Numbered from the stretch's first letter, positions 23,265-36,557 are shown. The stretch: DNA of 64,000 nt from Saxidomus purpurata (GCA_022818135.1 JAFMSR010000001.1:39671312-39735311); one strand, 5' to 3'. The notes: a model not told the origin generated them from the letters alone. A program made the numbers and translations.

Positions 23265-26200
23265 TTAAGCCCCACAACTGAAAGGGAAAGTAATTTGCTT
23301 TTGAGAGTGACTTGAAATCGAACTGCAAGGGGCAACAGATCCATTTCCATCTATTGGATTTCCAGCATTAATGGCTGAGAACGCCTTGCTCCAATCTTGT
23401 AAATCCTGAAAGTTGAAAGTCAATATATTATTATTATTATATTATTAAATATAACACATTATATGTAACTAGCTTATCTCAATCTGAGACATAGTAACTG
23501 TAAATGCATTGAGTAGAACAATAATACAGGTTGTATACATCAAACCACCATGAGCATCATTGTCTATCTAGAGTTATCATTCCCGTTACGCTTGTTTACA
23601 TCTGAAAAACTGTTCTGTGGTTTAAAAATTGACAATACTCCGCGAAAGATATAAAATACAGTACTTAAGTGAAAGCGTGTGGGAAAGAAAAAAACATTGA
23701 TTTTAAAACCAAGTGCCAATGATAAAATACACCCATTTTAGTAAGAATTAATAAATATTTATATTACAATTATTATAGAAATCCGCTTGCTCATAAGCCA
23801 AAATTAAAGTTTATCTAATGAAAATTCTTGGAATTGAGATATGTGGATTGTAAAGGAAAGACAACTATGGAAGTGATTGCTTAAGTTTAATATCATTAAA
23901 GTTTTCAATTGGAAAAATAGGTAGGCTAGGACTTTAAAGATAAAATAACAACGACATATCGCAACAAGGTAAACATAAGCTGATACATGATAAAGACATG
24001 TAAGTAAAGTAAATCATTCGGTGTAATACTAACCACATTGCGAAAAATCCAACGACACTGCATCCTGTGAAAACAAAGAACACAAACCCTCGATAAAAAC
24101 CAACTGTTTGAGAATAAATTTCATTGGCTGCCACAGATCCACCCAGGTTAATTGCTGTCTCTACGGCACCTATCGTGGCAAATATCGCACCTGAAAATGT
24201 TAAAAACAATAAAATTAATTTAGTTATGTGATAAGCCCAACCATAGTTTTGCTTTAGCAATCTGGTAAGTAGGTGAAGTCGGACACGAAATTATTTGCAT
24301 GAAAGTGAATACAATACTTAAATCATATTTTAAACGCTTTATTACAGGAGAAACTAATTGATTAATAAATGTTAATATAATCTGCGATGAAAATCCAGGC
24401 TTAAGTTGTTGAAGTAAACGTTTGATTAAAACATACTCGAGTAAATAAATTTCTTAATGTTGCAAAGACCTGTGTTTATAATAAAAACACTTGTTATTCA
24501 TTTTTGAAATATTTATGTGTAATTTCGCACTATTTAGACTCTATATTGCTTTGTTCAAGGATTAGTAAAGCATATTACCTTGCTGATCTGATCTTGTTAG
24601 TTTCGACATTAGTGATCGACACATAGGAACTGTCAATAAGCCACATGCTCCAATTACTGGAACTGAAATAAAGATCAGTAAATTGTAATATCTGAAGGAC
24701 AAAAGTTCTGTCCGGTATAATGAAAGAAATACAAAAACTGAAATTGGATATTTTATTCATAATTAGAAAAGCATAAGAATATCATCATTTTCGAATCAAT
24801 TTACACATTTTCAATATTCGTGACGTCGAATAGAAGGTTCGTGGGCGTTTAACGCACGTGCAACATGTGTTGTAGGCTCACTGACTTCCAGTCGATATAA
24901 AACGCGCATATTTTGCTATCTTGATAGCGTCGTAATATGTTTTTCCGTCTTTCGATTGGACTTTCATTTGGTAACTAAAATCACTTGAAAATTTTGTGAT
25001 TATAAGATTCATGTACATGAAAATTAGATAAATGTGAAATTCATGGTTTATGCTGTCACGGTTGATTGAATGCTTTTGTATTGTATTCTTAACACCTTGT
25101 GATGTAGCAATTGGTCTCAAAGTATAAATTTGCAAATAAAAATATTAAAAGTAACGTACAATTAAAATTTGATTGAACAATTTTGAACCGGACAGAACTT
25201 TTGTCCTTATATATTGAAGTATAAGTATATATTGAATCTTCTTACTAAGTGTACTTCAATAACCACGAAGACGCTCGTAACTTTGGAATATTGATTGGTA
25301 ATTCAAATGCTTTCTCCATTGATAATGCATGCACGTGTACATGTGTATAGACCTAAATCCACTCGATTGCTGCTGGTTTATTTGCTACATATCAAGTTCG
25401 TAGTGTATAAAACCTGAATCATAACTGTTTATAAACATGTTAAATTTTTCTTACCTATATACATAGCGGCATCTGTTTTAGCTAGGCCTTCTAAAACATA
25501 CCCTGCACTGAAGGAAACACATCCAAGCATCGCTATCGCTTCATCAGACATTATCATCTGCAAAAACTTAATCATTCCCATTCCAAACATTTGCTGCAGA
25601 AAACTTCTTAGGGCTCCGTAGTAACCTAGTTTTTCTGGGCTCCAACAAAAAGGTGCATTTAACTGATACAAAGGTTCTACACTAGACCTTCCAAAAACTG
25701 AAAACATCGCTAGTGCAAATATCAACATCAAAGTATTGTACATCCATCTTCGGCCTCTGTTAAATGAGCCAAAAAATAAATCAAAGGCGGTTCTCAGTTT
25801 GATAAATGTCGACTCGTTTGAATTTCGCTTTTCTTTAGGAAATGTTTCGGGGATGAAGAAAACTATCATAACGCTTGTGCCTACCATAATTCCAGCAGAC
25901 AACATGGGATAAAAGAAACCGTACGCTTGTATGAAATATCCTGTAGAAAAACTAAATGATGCAACTGCAATGCCAATTGATAATTCTATCATAGTTATTC
26001 CGAAAGATCTAGCGTTTCCATTCGCTGATGTAATATCAGCAACATACGTGAAACACACAAGCAACATTGTGAACATTTGACCTGTCAGTCCTTCCACAAA
26101 GTAACCAATCAAATGGAATTTCAAGTCAAAGTTAAGATATATTCCAAGAACGGAAACAGACATCCTAACGAATGTTCCAAGGCATGGCAAGAAGAAAAGG

Positions 26201-26760
26201 AACTTTCTTCCAAATTTGTCCGTGGATGACCCAAATATTATGTTTGATAAAATTCCGGGTATCCCAGCGGCTAAACTGTAGTATATATTCCACGTGGCGG
26301 CTTTTTGCTGAACTGTAGTCTCCTTTTCGTAATCGAGTGAGCTGGTATTAACAGTACATACACCAGAAATATTTAAACTACTTACGTCTGGAAAAATATC
26401 CTTTTGGATTTTTGCATACACGTATTGGGTGAAAGTGAAATATGAGGTGATGTAAGCTGCCATATATAGAAAGCAAAACGGACCAACGAGCCATTTTCTG
26501 AACGACAGAGAAGGTTCGTATTTTATCAAATAAACAGTGTCAGTGGCGGCAGAGTTTGTGGACCCGGCTATGTTTGGGAGTGAAGTGTCGTAGTACGAGC
26601 CACCGACGGGAGTGTTAGTCGGTCTGCGAGTCCTAAATATATTTGAATGTTTCTGTTCCAGAGCTGATCCACTGATGCTGACGGTGTCATAGTCACACTG
26701 GGAAGCTTCCGGTTCGTCTGACACATATTTCAGGTTGTCATGGTATTCTAAATCCGACAT
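23265..26760 (-). CDS. SLC46-family (proton-coupled folate transporter-like) MFS transporter
   Basis: The first coding exon is 25455-26760: ATG at 26760, a long cytoplasmic N-terminus of about 85 residues, first membrane span around WLVGPFCFLYMAAYI, an extracellular loop with NIS and NTS glycosylation sites, and the family A-motif GSSTDKFGRK. Exon 2 (24579-24662, VPVIGACGLLTVPMCRSLMS) and exon 3 (from 24190, GAIFATIGAVETAINLGGS) join in phase. The last exon is probably 23265-23405; to keep its frame (DLQDWSKAF...) exon 3 must end at a weak GT at 24029, while the stronger donor at 24033 would give a shorter tail. Predicted length is about 560 aa. SLC46 members are proton-coupled importers of folates or of bacterial and cyclic-dinucleotide ligands; the substrate here is unknown. 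A 3' splice site before the ATG (exon start near 26796) implies a 5' UTR intron. Confidence 0.85.
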
Positions 26761-26796
26761 GATTGAAGTAGATACAATATTAAAGTTTTCACACGC

Positions 26797-27840
26797 CTAA
26801 AAGTAAACAGAAATAAATCCCGGTATGTAAACCTTTGCAATGAACATTACAACTTGTCGTTTTATATCAGGTTTGTCAGAATTAAAGAAGGTAAAGCTCT
26901 AGAAAGTTTATTGTTGGCGAATGCAAGCTGTATTTCTCAATGTAGGAAAATACGAACTTGTCCAAAACAACAGAACACATACAATCGTAATATGTATTTA
27001 CTACGTAGTTCCAGTAAGTAAACGAGATATATAAAATAAATAATAAACAAAATACTGATGCTAAATATTTAGCTGTACAAAATTTGAAAGTATGTTTGCT
27101 AAATCTGGTTATCGGTGACAACAAGTTTCGATACATGTAATTATATGATTGATATAATTTTACCTGATAACAACGCACTCTTCACCAGTCTAATATCTCG
27201 ATCATAAACATATTCCTTGTTAACTAGTCCTGACTTCCACCTGTTCGTTTTTTAAACATTTCATAGCAGTGATAGAAAATCAATATTAATCCATGAAATG
27301 TTCTATCTAATTTTATTCGATGTCATATATTATTTAAATGTTTAGTTACATCTCCTGATATATCATGTGAGTACTGATAGGATAGTGGTTTACAAATATG
27401 AGGTCAATGGTACAATACGACTACCCACTATCATAATTATGTATGTTAATAAATTCATAAAGTTTTATCTGAAACAGTTTAAGTTTTTCCCTTGATATTG
27501 CACATTATTAACCTTACCCTACTCACCTTTCACTTAAATTGATGTTAGGGGCATTGGAAGTCTGTGAATTTGTCTAACTTCTGCTTAACGAATTTACAAC
27601 CCAAGTTCGAATTCTATTCAGAGCGAACGTTTTTCACGGCAACAAATTAAATGAAGTAAAAAGAGTGTACAAGTGTAACAAAGAAAAAAACACATTAAGT
27701 GAATAAATTATAATTAAACTGATATGTTTATTGTTTGAAAACTTATCATTTTGATTAGATATTAATAAATAACTTTGTACTCCATACACTGCACACGTTT
27801 TCTGTTTTGTACATTTACTTTGTGCAGAGACTATAGTGCA
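26797..27840. other. Upstream of the SLC46-like gene, no feature recognised
   Basis: Should contain the 5' noncoding exon and promoter of the transporter, but neither is identifiable by eye. The open frame at 26882-27178 (minus) has no support. Confidence 0.3.
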
Positions 27841-28655
27841 CAGACACTTAATGAATATAATGCAAGTAAAACGACAGTGAATATAAAGCAAATGCAAATA
27901 CACTTAATGGATATAGTGCAAGTGTATAGAAACCTAATGAATACAGTGTTAGTGCATGACACTTAGTGAATAGAGTGCAAGTAAACAAACACTTAGTGAA
28001 TATAGTGCAAGTGCATAGACACTTAATGAATATTGTGTAAGTACATGGGCACTTAGTGAATATAGTGCAAGTGCATAAATAATTATTTAATGCAAATGCA
28101 TAGATACTTAGTGAGTAAAGTGCAAGTGCATAGACACTTAGTGAATATAATGCAAGTACAAAACTGTAATGTAGTGCAAGTACACACACACTTAGTGAAT
28201 ATAGTGCAAGTGCATAGACACTAAATGAGTATTGTGTAAGTACATAGGCACTTAGTGAATATAGTGCAAGTGCATAAATGATTATTTAATGCAAATGCAT
28301 AGATACTTAGTGAGTAAAATGTAAGTGAATAAACACTTACTGAATATAGTGCAAGTATATAGACAGTGATATAGTGCATATACAAAGGCACTTAATGAAT
28401 ACAGTGCAAGTGTGAGACACTTAACAAATATAGTGCAAGTGCCTAAACACTTGGTGAATATAGTGCAAGTGCATAAACTCTTAGTGAATATATTGCATGT
28501 ATACACAAAAAGATATAGTGCAAGTGCCTTACACTTAATGAATATAGTGCAAATGCCGAACACTTAGTGAATATAGTGCAAATGCATAGACACTATATAA
28601 ATATAATGCAAGTGTATAGACAGTGAATATATTTAATACAAGTGCATAGACACTG
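27841..28655. repeat. 30-bp minisatellite with higher-order duplication
   Basis: Units of the type CACTTAGTGAATATAGTGCA followed by AGTGCATAGA repeat about 27 times. A variant block containing ATTATTTAATGCAAATGCAT recurs at 28082 and 28281, an offset of 199 bp, so groups of units were copied together. Long Cys/Thr-rich frames on the minus strand are read-through of the repeat and not genes. Confidence 0.9.
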
Positions 28656-30323
28656 AAATCAGTGTTTTGAAGTGCATGTACATTCTGACACTGAGCTACT
28701 CATCGGCTGATTTAGTTTCTTTAAACATTTTCTTTCCGAATTAGCGAACAAAAATGATTACAATATCGAATAAGTATAGTTTTTTTAAAGAACATAATGT
28801 CAGAAGATGATTCTATTGCAAAATAGTTAGGCCAAAACATGTTTATGCAAGATTTGTAAGTATCATTAAGATTGAAGCACCTTTCACTTTTGGGAAAGAA
28901 TCCCGGGAGCTACTTTAAACGACTTAATTGAATCTCAACGAACAATGAATGTGCTGAAATGTTATAGTGAGTTGTTAACCGTTGTCGGTAAACGTTGTTC
29001 AGAGCAATATGACGGGTTTTCTAATGAAATGAAATCGGTTCAGATGACAACTATAAAAGACCTCATATATTATAACGTAGGCATTGCCTCGCCGTAAAAG
29101 AATCATCGCTATTGGAGAAACCCAATGATTACTGCTAATTTCTTTGACAAATAGGAGGAGCATATAAAGTGAAATACGTCTTTTAAATCTTTCGGATTAT
29201 ATATAACAAGGATACAGAAATGCCATTACAGAAGTAAGCATGTTGTCATTGAAGATAGCGTCTGTGTTTTGGATTCTTGTTTTTAAAGGTTTGTATAAGA
29301 ATTTGTTCAATGTGTGTGATAAATGTCGCATATGGCGATTGTAAGAGAAAATAAATCTCAAAACTGTGTTTTGTTGTATTGATGATAATTGAATTGTGTG
29401 GCGTTTCAGTACAGTCATCTTAGCTAAACAATATCTGATGCCGAAAGCGGGAAAGAAAATTAACAAAACTGATACATGTTTTTTCAGTATCAGCAACATA
29501 AAATTTTGTAGTTTCAGTAACAACAAAGTCCCCCAAAGTTCCAGTGGCTGAATATTTTTCAAGGTCAAGGCCACACCCTTTAAATGCTAGATATGATTAA
29601 ATTTTATTTTACCATTACGTACTGCATCTTTTGCAATATTGTGGTATACTTAATGGTGTTTGTATTATTTCTTTCAAACATATTGATAAACAATCTATCT
29701 TAAACATTTTACAGACATTTTTACAAATGACCCCTGACTGAAGGTCAATGTTACAGGTAGTGCTTTGTAGCAAACTAGTAACTTTATATTATACGGTTAC
29801 GTTTCTATTTTCCTCTTTGATCCAATTTTTCTTTTCAAATGAAAACGTATGAATTAAATTGAGCACAGAAAAACAATTGCAGTGATAAGAAATATAAATA
29901 TAAACTGAGTAAAAATAATAAAATCAGGCAATTGGATTCTTGTGAAAGATCAGTATCAAACTCCCAACTTTGGTATAAAACTTCGAACTTAGTCATACAA
30001 AGTGAGAGGTCGGCAGCGGGCCCGATGCTATAATCCTATGCCAAAAAGGTGATACTATCTCAAGTCAGCATTCTTAACCAATCGACTATCGAGGCTAGAC
30101 CCATTATGATGTAACAATATGTACACGAAAGAAATGAAAGCGTTGAAGGTACTTGAGTTGTTCAGGAATGCTAGTAATAATTGTTAATGGGAAACTTTAA
30201 AATTACTTTGAAAACCTTTGTTATGTAAGTTCAATCAAGTATTCATCTATGGTTTTTTAACAAAGATTTACTGCCATTGGCATTTTATTTTGAGGTACGG
30301 TAATGTTTACATTCATTTGCAGC
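28656..30323. other. No gene recognised; possible SINE relic
   Basis: AT-rich. At about 30000-30105 the minus strand reads GCCTCGATAGTCGATTGGTT AAGAATGCTGAC in order, resembling the 5' half of a tRNA (A-box region), so a tRNA-derived SINE relic is likely. The 125-codon minus frame at 29197-29574 resembles nothing known to me. Confidence 0.35.
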
Positions 30324-31134
30324 ATATATTATACAAAATAAGAAACTTTCGCTAAGTTTGCTTGGACATTGCTTGATGAAAACAAAACGGTGGAATCATT
30401 GTTATATATGCGTTTAAAGAATGTTCCTTTCTGCATCGTTTAGTGCAAAAATGATGGCCAAAGGTTAACAGAATAAGGGGGAAATTTTGACCAAGTGAGG
30501 TAGGGACTAAAATAAAAAATAACACTTGATAACTGGTATGACCACCTCTTCAGTTAACCACTGCAGTGTAGAATTGACTAAAGTGTTGATTTCTGCCTGT
30601 GGAATATTGTTCCATTCCTGAATGAGCGCTTGACGAAGTTCTTGACGTTAGCAGGTGGGTAGGGACGACGCCACACTCCTCTGTCCAGAATTTCACAGAC
30701 GTGCTCGATTGGGTTGAGATCAGGACTTTTAGCAGGCCAGTCATCAATGAAAAATCATCCATCTGTTCCATAGCAACGCCAATATTTTGACTTTTCAGCA
30801 TGATAATGCCACATCTCATACAGCTATAGACACTGTAAATTTTCTTATAACAAATAATAATGATTTCATTGATGACTGGTCCGCTCAAAGTCCTAATAAG
30901 AGGTGGTCATACCCGTTATTAAGTGTTATTTTTGTTTTTAACCCCTTCCTCACTTGGTCACAAATTCTCCCATATTCTCTTAACCTTTGACCATTATTTT
31001 TCACCAAACGATGCATCATGAAACCCTCTTTAAACGCATATATAACAATGATTCCACCGTTTTGTTTTCATCCAGTAATATCCAAGCAAACTTTGCGGAA
31101 GTTTCTTATTTTGTATAGTATATATGTCAAGACA
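30324..31134. mobile_element. Tc1-like transposon remnant, palindromic arrangement
   Basis: Two inverted arms of about 230 bp, 30324-30550 and 30898-31134, are diverged copies of each other (for example ATACAAAATAAGAAACTT and its complement). Between them lie two pieces of Tc1 transposase in opposite orientations. The plus strand (30782-30890) reads FQHDNATSHTAIDTVNFL, then DDWSAQSP, the catalytic DNA block. The minus strand (about 30555-30757) reads DDWPAKSPDLNPIEHVCEIL, GVWRRPYPPANVKN, the C-terminal catalytic block. The HTH domain and the first catalytic aspartate are missing. A dead element. Confidence 0.8.
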
Positions 31135-31509
31135 AGAAATTACACGTGCTATCATTATTATTCACAAATTTTTCATAATTTAAAGGTAACTGTACTGGGC
31201 AGATGCCTTCTTCATTGAAATTCCTATTGGAAAATATAAACGATATTAATGTATATTGACTAAAATCAAACTCGAAAATTAGATTACAGAAATTCCAACT
31301 TGAAGCATAAAAAAGCCAAGAAAATGCACAAAATATTGGTCAAGACAGATAAATATTCACCAAAATAGGTATAGAATCAAGCTTTTGGTATTATTGAATA
31401 GTATAATATGAAATGAATTCATACATGTAACAATGTTGTCAATGACCAGTTTGAATTTTAATTACAGAAATTTCCTACTTTAAACAGAATGTTCACCAGA
31501 ATAGGTATA
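31135..31509. other. No feature recognised
   Basis: AT-rich spacer between two transposon remnants. Confidence 0.4.
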
Positions 31510-33185
31510 TAATCAAGCTTCTAGTAGTATTTGGTCTAAAGGACAACACGGGCATTTCGGTGACGAAGACAGCTTCAATCTTTCATAAATATGAGCATTG
31601 ACTCTGTTGTGTCCTGTAAGAAGCCTGAATTGAATGGCTTGTTTCAATCTGTGTAGTAGGTGGTAGTCTGCCCCTTGTAAGAGTCTTAATCACCGTCAGC
31701 TTTTCTTCATACCGGTAAGTTACTCTATTGATTGGCTGGTCGCCTCTAGCCCCTTGTTTTGCCAATTGGTCTGCCATCTCATTGTAATGAACACATTAGT
31801 GTGCGGGTATCCATTGAAGGGACACTTCTCGCTGAGCCTGTTAGGTTCTGTTGTAGCAGCGGCTGCTAAACAAGATGGTGATGCTGGTATTTTCATCATG
31901 CACACAACTGGTGGGTCAGAGACAGTCAGCATAACATCAGGCAAACACAATGCCAACTACAAAGCAGAAGTAGAAGCCATCATACAGGCATCGAAAACTA
32001 TTGAAGACTGAAAAGAGGAGTGTTATCGGGTAGTCATTCTAACAGATGCTCTAGCGGCATAGTCTGTGTCATTGATATTTTCATCTTCCTCATACGGTTG
32101 GAAACCAGGTACTGTAGTGTAGATTCTAATATTTGAGAGGTCATACCTCTTTGAATCTAGCAGTTCCGACTGGTAAAGAGTTGTTGGTAGTCCAAGATAG
32201 GCAGAGTTTGCTTTTATCAGGGCAAAGCTCCCTCTTTTCAGACAATTTGTTGCCACTCCAAGCTTTGTTTTCATGGAGTTGGCTGACAAGAACTGGTACT
32301 TACTTGTTTGCATGAGCGCCTTAGCATCCATGTTCTTACCTAGTGGTGGAATGGCAGTGACTTCCTCTATTGTCTTAATTAGAGCTGTACGCATTGCTCC
32401 GGTAATGATTCTTAAGGTCTGGTTCTGGACCTTATCCAACACTTGCTGCTTTGTCTTTGCGGCTATAATATAAGTTGCGGAACCATATTCAATGTGGGGT
32501 CTCAATGTTTCCCAATAGACTGTTTTCAGTATCCACTCACACCCCAGTTAGTGCAATCTAACTTGCGTAGTGTCGCTAGCTTTCGATGGGCCCTAGTTTC
32601 AACTTTTGCTAGATGGGGCTTCCATGTAAGTCGCTTGACAATATGTAACCTCTCTCAATTCAGTCATAGGAATGCTGCTTATCTTGACGGTACAAGCCTT
32701 CTGTTTATGTGGCAGTGTGAATAGAGCTGTACAGGACTTTTTCTGTGTTTACATGTACACACCAGTCTTCTGCCCATGCTGAAAGCATGTCTGCAGTTTG
32801 TTGCATCCTAAAAGTAGCAGTTTTGGTTGCATACTCTTCTGAACACCAAAGTAGTAGGTCATCTACATAGAAGGCGGCCTTGTTTCCTCTTAGAAGATCG
32901 GACACAAATCACAGAAAAGAAGAAACTGACCAATCTGTTGAACAGATAGGACTTAATCCACTCCGATCCAGTTCCTTAGTAACTTCGCAAGGAGACCGTT
33001 AGTCAAAACTTCATCAAATGCTTTCTGGAGATCAATCCAAGTAACAAGTGTAACGTATTTTTTTATTGCATCTTCGACCTCCTGGGCAAAGTATGTATTC
33101 TAGTTTTCCGTGGAACAGAATTATCTGTAGCCAGCCTGTTTGGCTGATCTCCAAGTACCACTTCATTCGCTGATTCACTGTTACA
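31510..33185 (-). mobile_element. Jockey/I-type LINE, RT and RNase H, degenerate, with internal inversion
   Basis: Read on the minus strand in order: NQRMKWYLE (33185 on) and WIDLQKAFDEV, the first palm aspartate block; FYVDDLLLW near 32860-32885, the YxDD catalytic block; RPHIEYGSATYI and NQTLRIITGAM in the thumb region (32505-32065); then REVSLQWIPAH, NEMADQLAKQGA and SPKCPCCP (about 31835-31515), the C-terminal half of RNase H and a zinc-knuckle-like tail. The N-terminal half of RNase H (DGDAGIFIM, NYKAEVEAIIQA, VVILTDALAA) is instead on the plus strand at about 31840-32060. Stop codons and a deletion of about 90 residues between the first two palm motifs confirm that it is dead. Confidence 0.85.
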
Positions 33186-34599
33186 CAATCATTATAGAAT
33201 CAAGCTGAGAGTAATACTGAATACAAAAATATATAAGAAAATTACATGTAATGACAATGGTATATCAAACTTTAAAAAATCGGTTACAGAAACTCCTACA
33301 ACCCCCGCCCCCAAGAAAATGACCCAAAAAATGGTCAAAACTGATAATTTTTCACCAAAATCATTTAAAAATCAAACTGCTGGTATCATTGAATAGATCA
33401 AATATTAAGGATACTTATATAATGTTGACAATAATCAAACTTAACAAAAACAATTAAAAGAAATGCCACTTTAAGAGTAAAAAACATGAAAATCCCCCAG
33501 AAGATGGCCAAGATTGATAAATTTTCACAAAATTTGGTTCAGAATCAAGCTGCTTGTAGTATTGAATAGATACATGTAAGTAAGAAGGAAATGTTGTCAA
33601 TAATCAAACTTAAGAAAGTGAAATTGCAGAAACCCTTAAACAACAGTCTTGCTTTTATTTAAAACACACATGCATTTAGTGCTTTTGACGTTGAATACAA
33701 GAAAATGTACATGGTGTTTTCTCTCTGACAGTATGTTAAATGTTTCAGTTCATTTTACAATTTGTCTATATTTAAAGTTCTATTGGCATTTTGGGTGTAA
33801 AATTACTCGTAGCTGCAGGGAAAGGGTTAAGTACTCAATTTGTCAACATCTGAGTCTAAAGGAACTCAAAGTCTAACGTAAGATGCAGCCTTTATTTAAA
33901 AATTATGATGCAAATTCAACCAATATTTAGAACTAAAATAAGGCCACATGGCATATTGCTTATATAGAACAAATAGTGAAAAGGCTCGGGTAAAATTCAG
34001 TGCAAACATAAGGTGCATATGCAAATGTATATTTGCGCGCGTTTCGTGTTTATATTATGGTTGATGAATTCGTAACGTGTACCAATGTGACAAGTTAAAT
34101 ATATGCTACAATACTTTATTAATAGTTTTCTGCTCTGAAATGTTATAAAGAAGAAAATTAATGACGATCTCATTTGAAACAGTTACAAATATCGAATTGG
34201 ATCTATACACGGCAAACATCTGTTTCACTAATAATATACATTGTGTTGTCAGTAATATTTTATGTTTGTTAACTTGTGCAGACGACAATTGTCTTGAAAT
34301 AGGTTCGAAGTCCCAGGAGCACCAATTGTTCTTTTGTTTGTGGATTCATCGTTTATCGTTTATGACAGTGGCAGTTAATTTTGAAAGAAACAACACATTT
34401 TACGACCGCTTTGAAGTTTACATTATTGACAACTATTAAGCTATAAGATTACACATGAACACATGAACTTGTTAGATTTGTGCATATTTTACAGTTAAGT
34501 AACGAAAAAGGAAAGATCAATATCAGTGTGTAAATTCATTGGATAATGTCAGGATTAAATCGTTTCTTGATGGGCGAATCCTTCGATAAAAAGAATATA
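33186..34599. other. No feature recognised
   Basis: AT-rich. Several short stretches of the type AATCAAGCT, TGGTATCATTGAATAGA and CAAACTTAA recur loosely between 31380 and 33620, suggesting an old interspersed repeat that flanks and was interrupted by the LINE. Confidence 0.35.
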
Positions 34600-34869
34600 G
34601 GCCCGTATTCTAAGTCAGAACTCAAACTCATGCTCCACTTAAACTCACTGGAGGAATGCTCAAGGAAAGCTCGAGGAACACTCAAGTGAGTAGCTGTCAA
34701 GTAAAACATCGGTATTCATATTCGCCACTCAACCTTGACTTTATGGAGTATACTCGAAGTTTACTTACTACATGCATTCAGTAGGCAAAGCGTATTTTTT
34801 TCACAGACTTGGAAATAAATCAATTAAAATAATTGGTGAAAAGGAAAGTATGAGTCATAGAAAACAAAG

Positions 34870-35122
34870 TACACTCAGTTCCAAAAGAAAGTGTGCACTT
34901 CTTAATTTTAAATATTTCAATATTTAGCAGACGTATCGGCTTCAATTTTTGCACACTATATCTCATGTGTATTTGTCATCATCGATTGCAAAATCTAAAA
35001 TGTTCGCCATATTGTACGTAAACAGATCTCAATTTTGGTACCAAATATATAGGCTTTCAGAAAAGTAGTCGATGAAAAATCACAGAAAACAAAGTGCACA
35101 CTTTCTTTTGGAACTGAGTGTA
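34870..35122. mobile_element. Tc1/mariner-type MITE nested in unit A1
   Basis: A perfect 30-bp inverted repeat, beginning TACACTCAGTTCCAAAAG, at 34870-34899 and 35093-35122, with TA at each outer end, as for Tc1/mariner elements. The second A unit reads AGAAAACAAAGGATGTTAAA at the matching place and lacks the insertion. Confidence 0.85.
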
Positions 35123-36513
35123 TTAAGTAAAAGAAATCGGAGTTGCACATTGCTTGATTGTTAATGGAAAAAAAATCGTTTCCAGTTACGATACATTTCA
35201 GCTGCTGGATCACTTATTATAATGCAAAACAATGAATTGCACAATTATCTGCAAGGATTTCTTTAAATATTTATTTCTTTAACTGAAAATATAAATGTTG
35301 CCTTTTATTACATTCATATTTATCACGGTCGAAATAATGCAACCCTATCGATAGATGTATACCGCCTGTTTATAAAAAACATACAATATATGCATAAATA
35401 ATCTTTTTAGTAACTTTCGAAATTGGTTGTTATCAGAAAGTAGAGCGACAGATTCCTTAGATGGAGGACGTGTCAAAGAAAAGTCACAGCGACTTCCTCA
35501 ATCCCTTCTATCGGCGCAAGTACTGGTCAGAACTCAAGAAAGCAGTCATTTACAGAACTTAATATCAGTTGCAAGAACTTGTTATACAGTCGCTTTAACA
35601 TTTAATGATTAAGTCCGAACTCAAACTCATACTCCACTTGAACTCACTGGAGGAATGCTCAAGGAAAGCTTGAGGAACACTCAATTGAGTGGCTGTCAAG
35701 TATAGAATCGGTATTCATATTCGCCACTCAACCTTATGGAGTATACTCGAAGTTGACTTACTACATGCATGCATTAGGCAAAGCGTATTTTTTCACAGAC
35801 TTGAATCTTAATTGATTAAAATAATTGGTGAAAAAGAAATTATCTGTCATAGAAAACAAAGGATGTTAAATATATTAAGTAAACGAAATCGGAGTTGCAC
35901 ACTGCTTGCTTGTTAATGGATAAAATTTAATTTCCAGTTACGGTACATTTCAGCTGCTGGACCACCTGTATTATAATGCAAAACAATGATTATATGCAAG
36001 GATTTATTTAAATATTTCTTTCTTTAACTGAAAATATAAATGTTGCCTTTTATTATTCATATTTATCACGGTCGAAATAATGCAACCCTACCGATAGATG
36101 TATACCGCCTGTGTATAAAAAAAACCATACAATTTATTCATTAATGTTATTTTTAGTAATCTTTCGAAATAGGTTGTTATCAGAAAATCAGAAAATAGAG
36201 CGACAGATTCCTTAGATGGAGTATGTGTCAAAGAAAAGTCACAGTGACTTCCTCAATCCCTTCTATCGGCGCAAGTATTGGTCAGAACTCAAGGAAGCAG
36301 TCATTTTCAGTTGCAAGAACTTGTTATACCGTCGCTTTAATATTTAATAATTAAGTCTAAATGAAATACTATAAGTGTAACTTTTTAAACGATCACCTGA
36401 GGGACAAGTAAATTGTTAAATTGTTAATAAAACGATCTCTTCGAACAACATATTTTGTTTTGAATGATTCAGGTTGGGCTCAAAATAGCGGTCCCATAAT
36501 GCAACAGGTTTCT

Positions 36514-36526
36514 CATCATCATCATC

Positions 36527-36557
<31 letters not shown>

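Noticed and set aside
27848..28563. Minus-strand frames rich in CTIFTKCL-like repeats that might be a Cys-rich peptide
   Set aside because: The repeats are the translated 30-bp minisatellite; no start, signal peptide or splice context.
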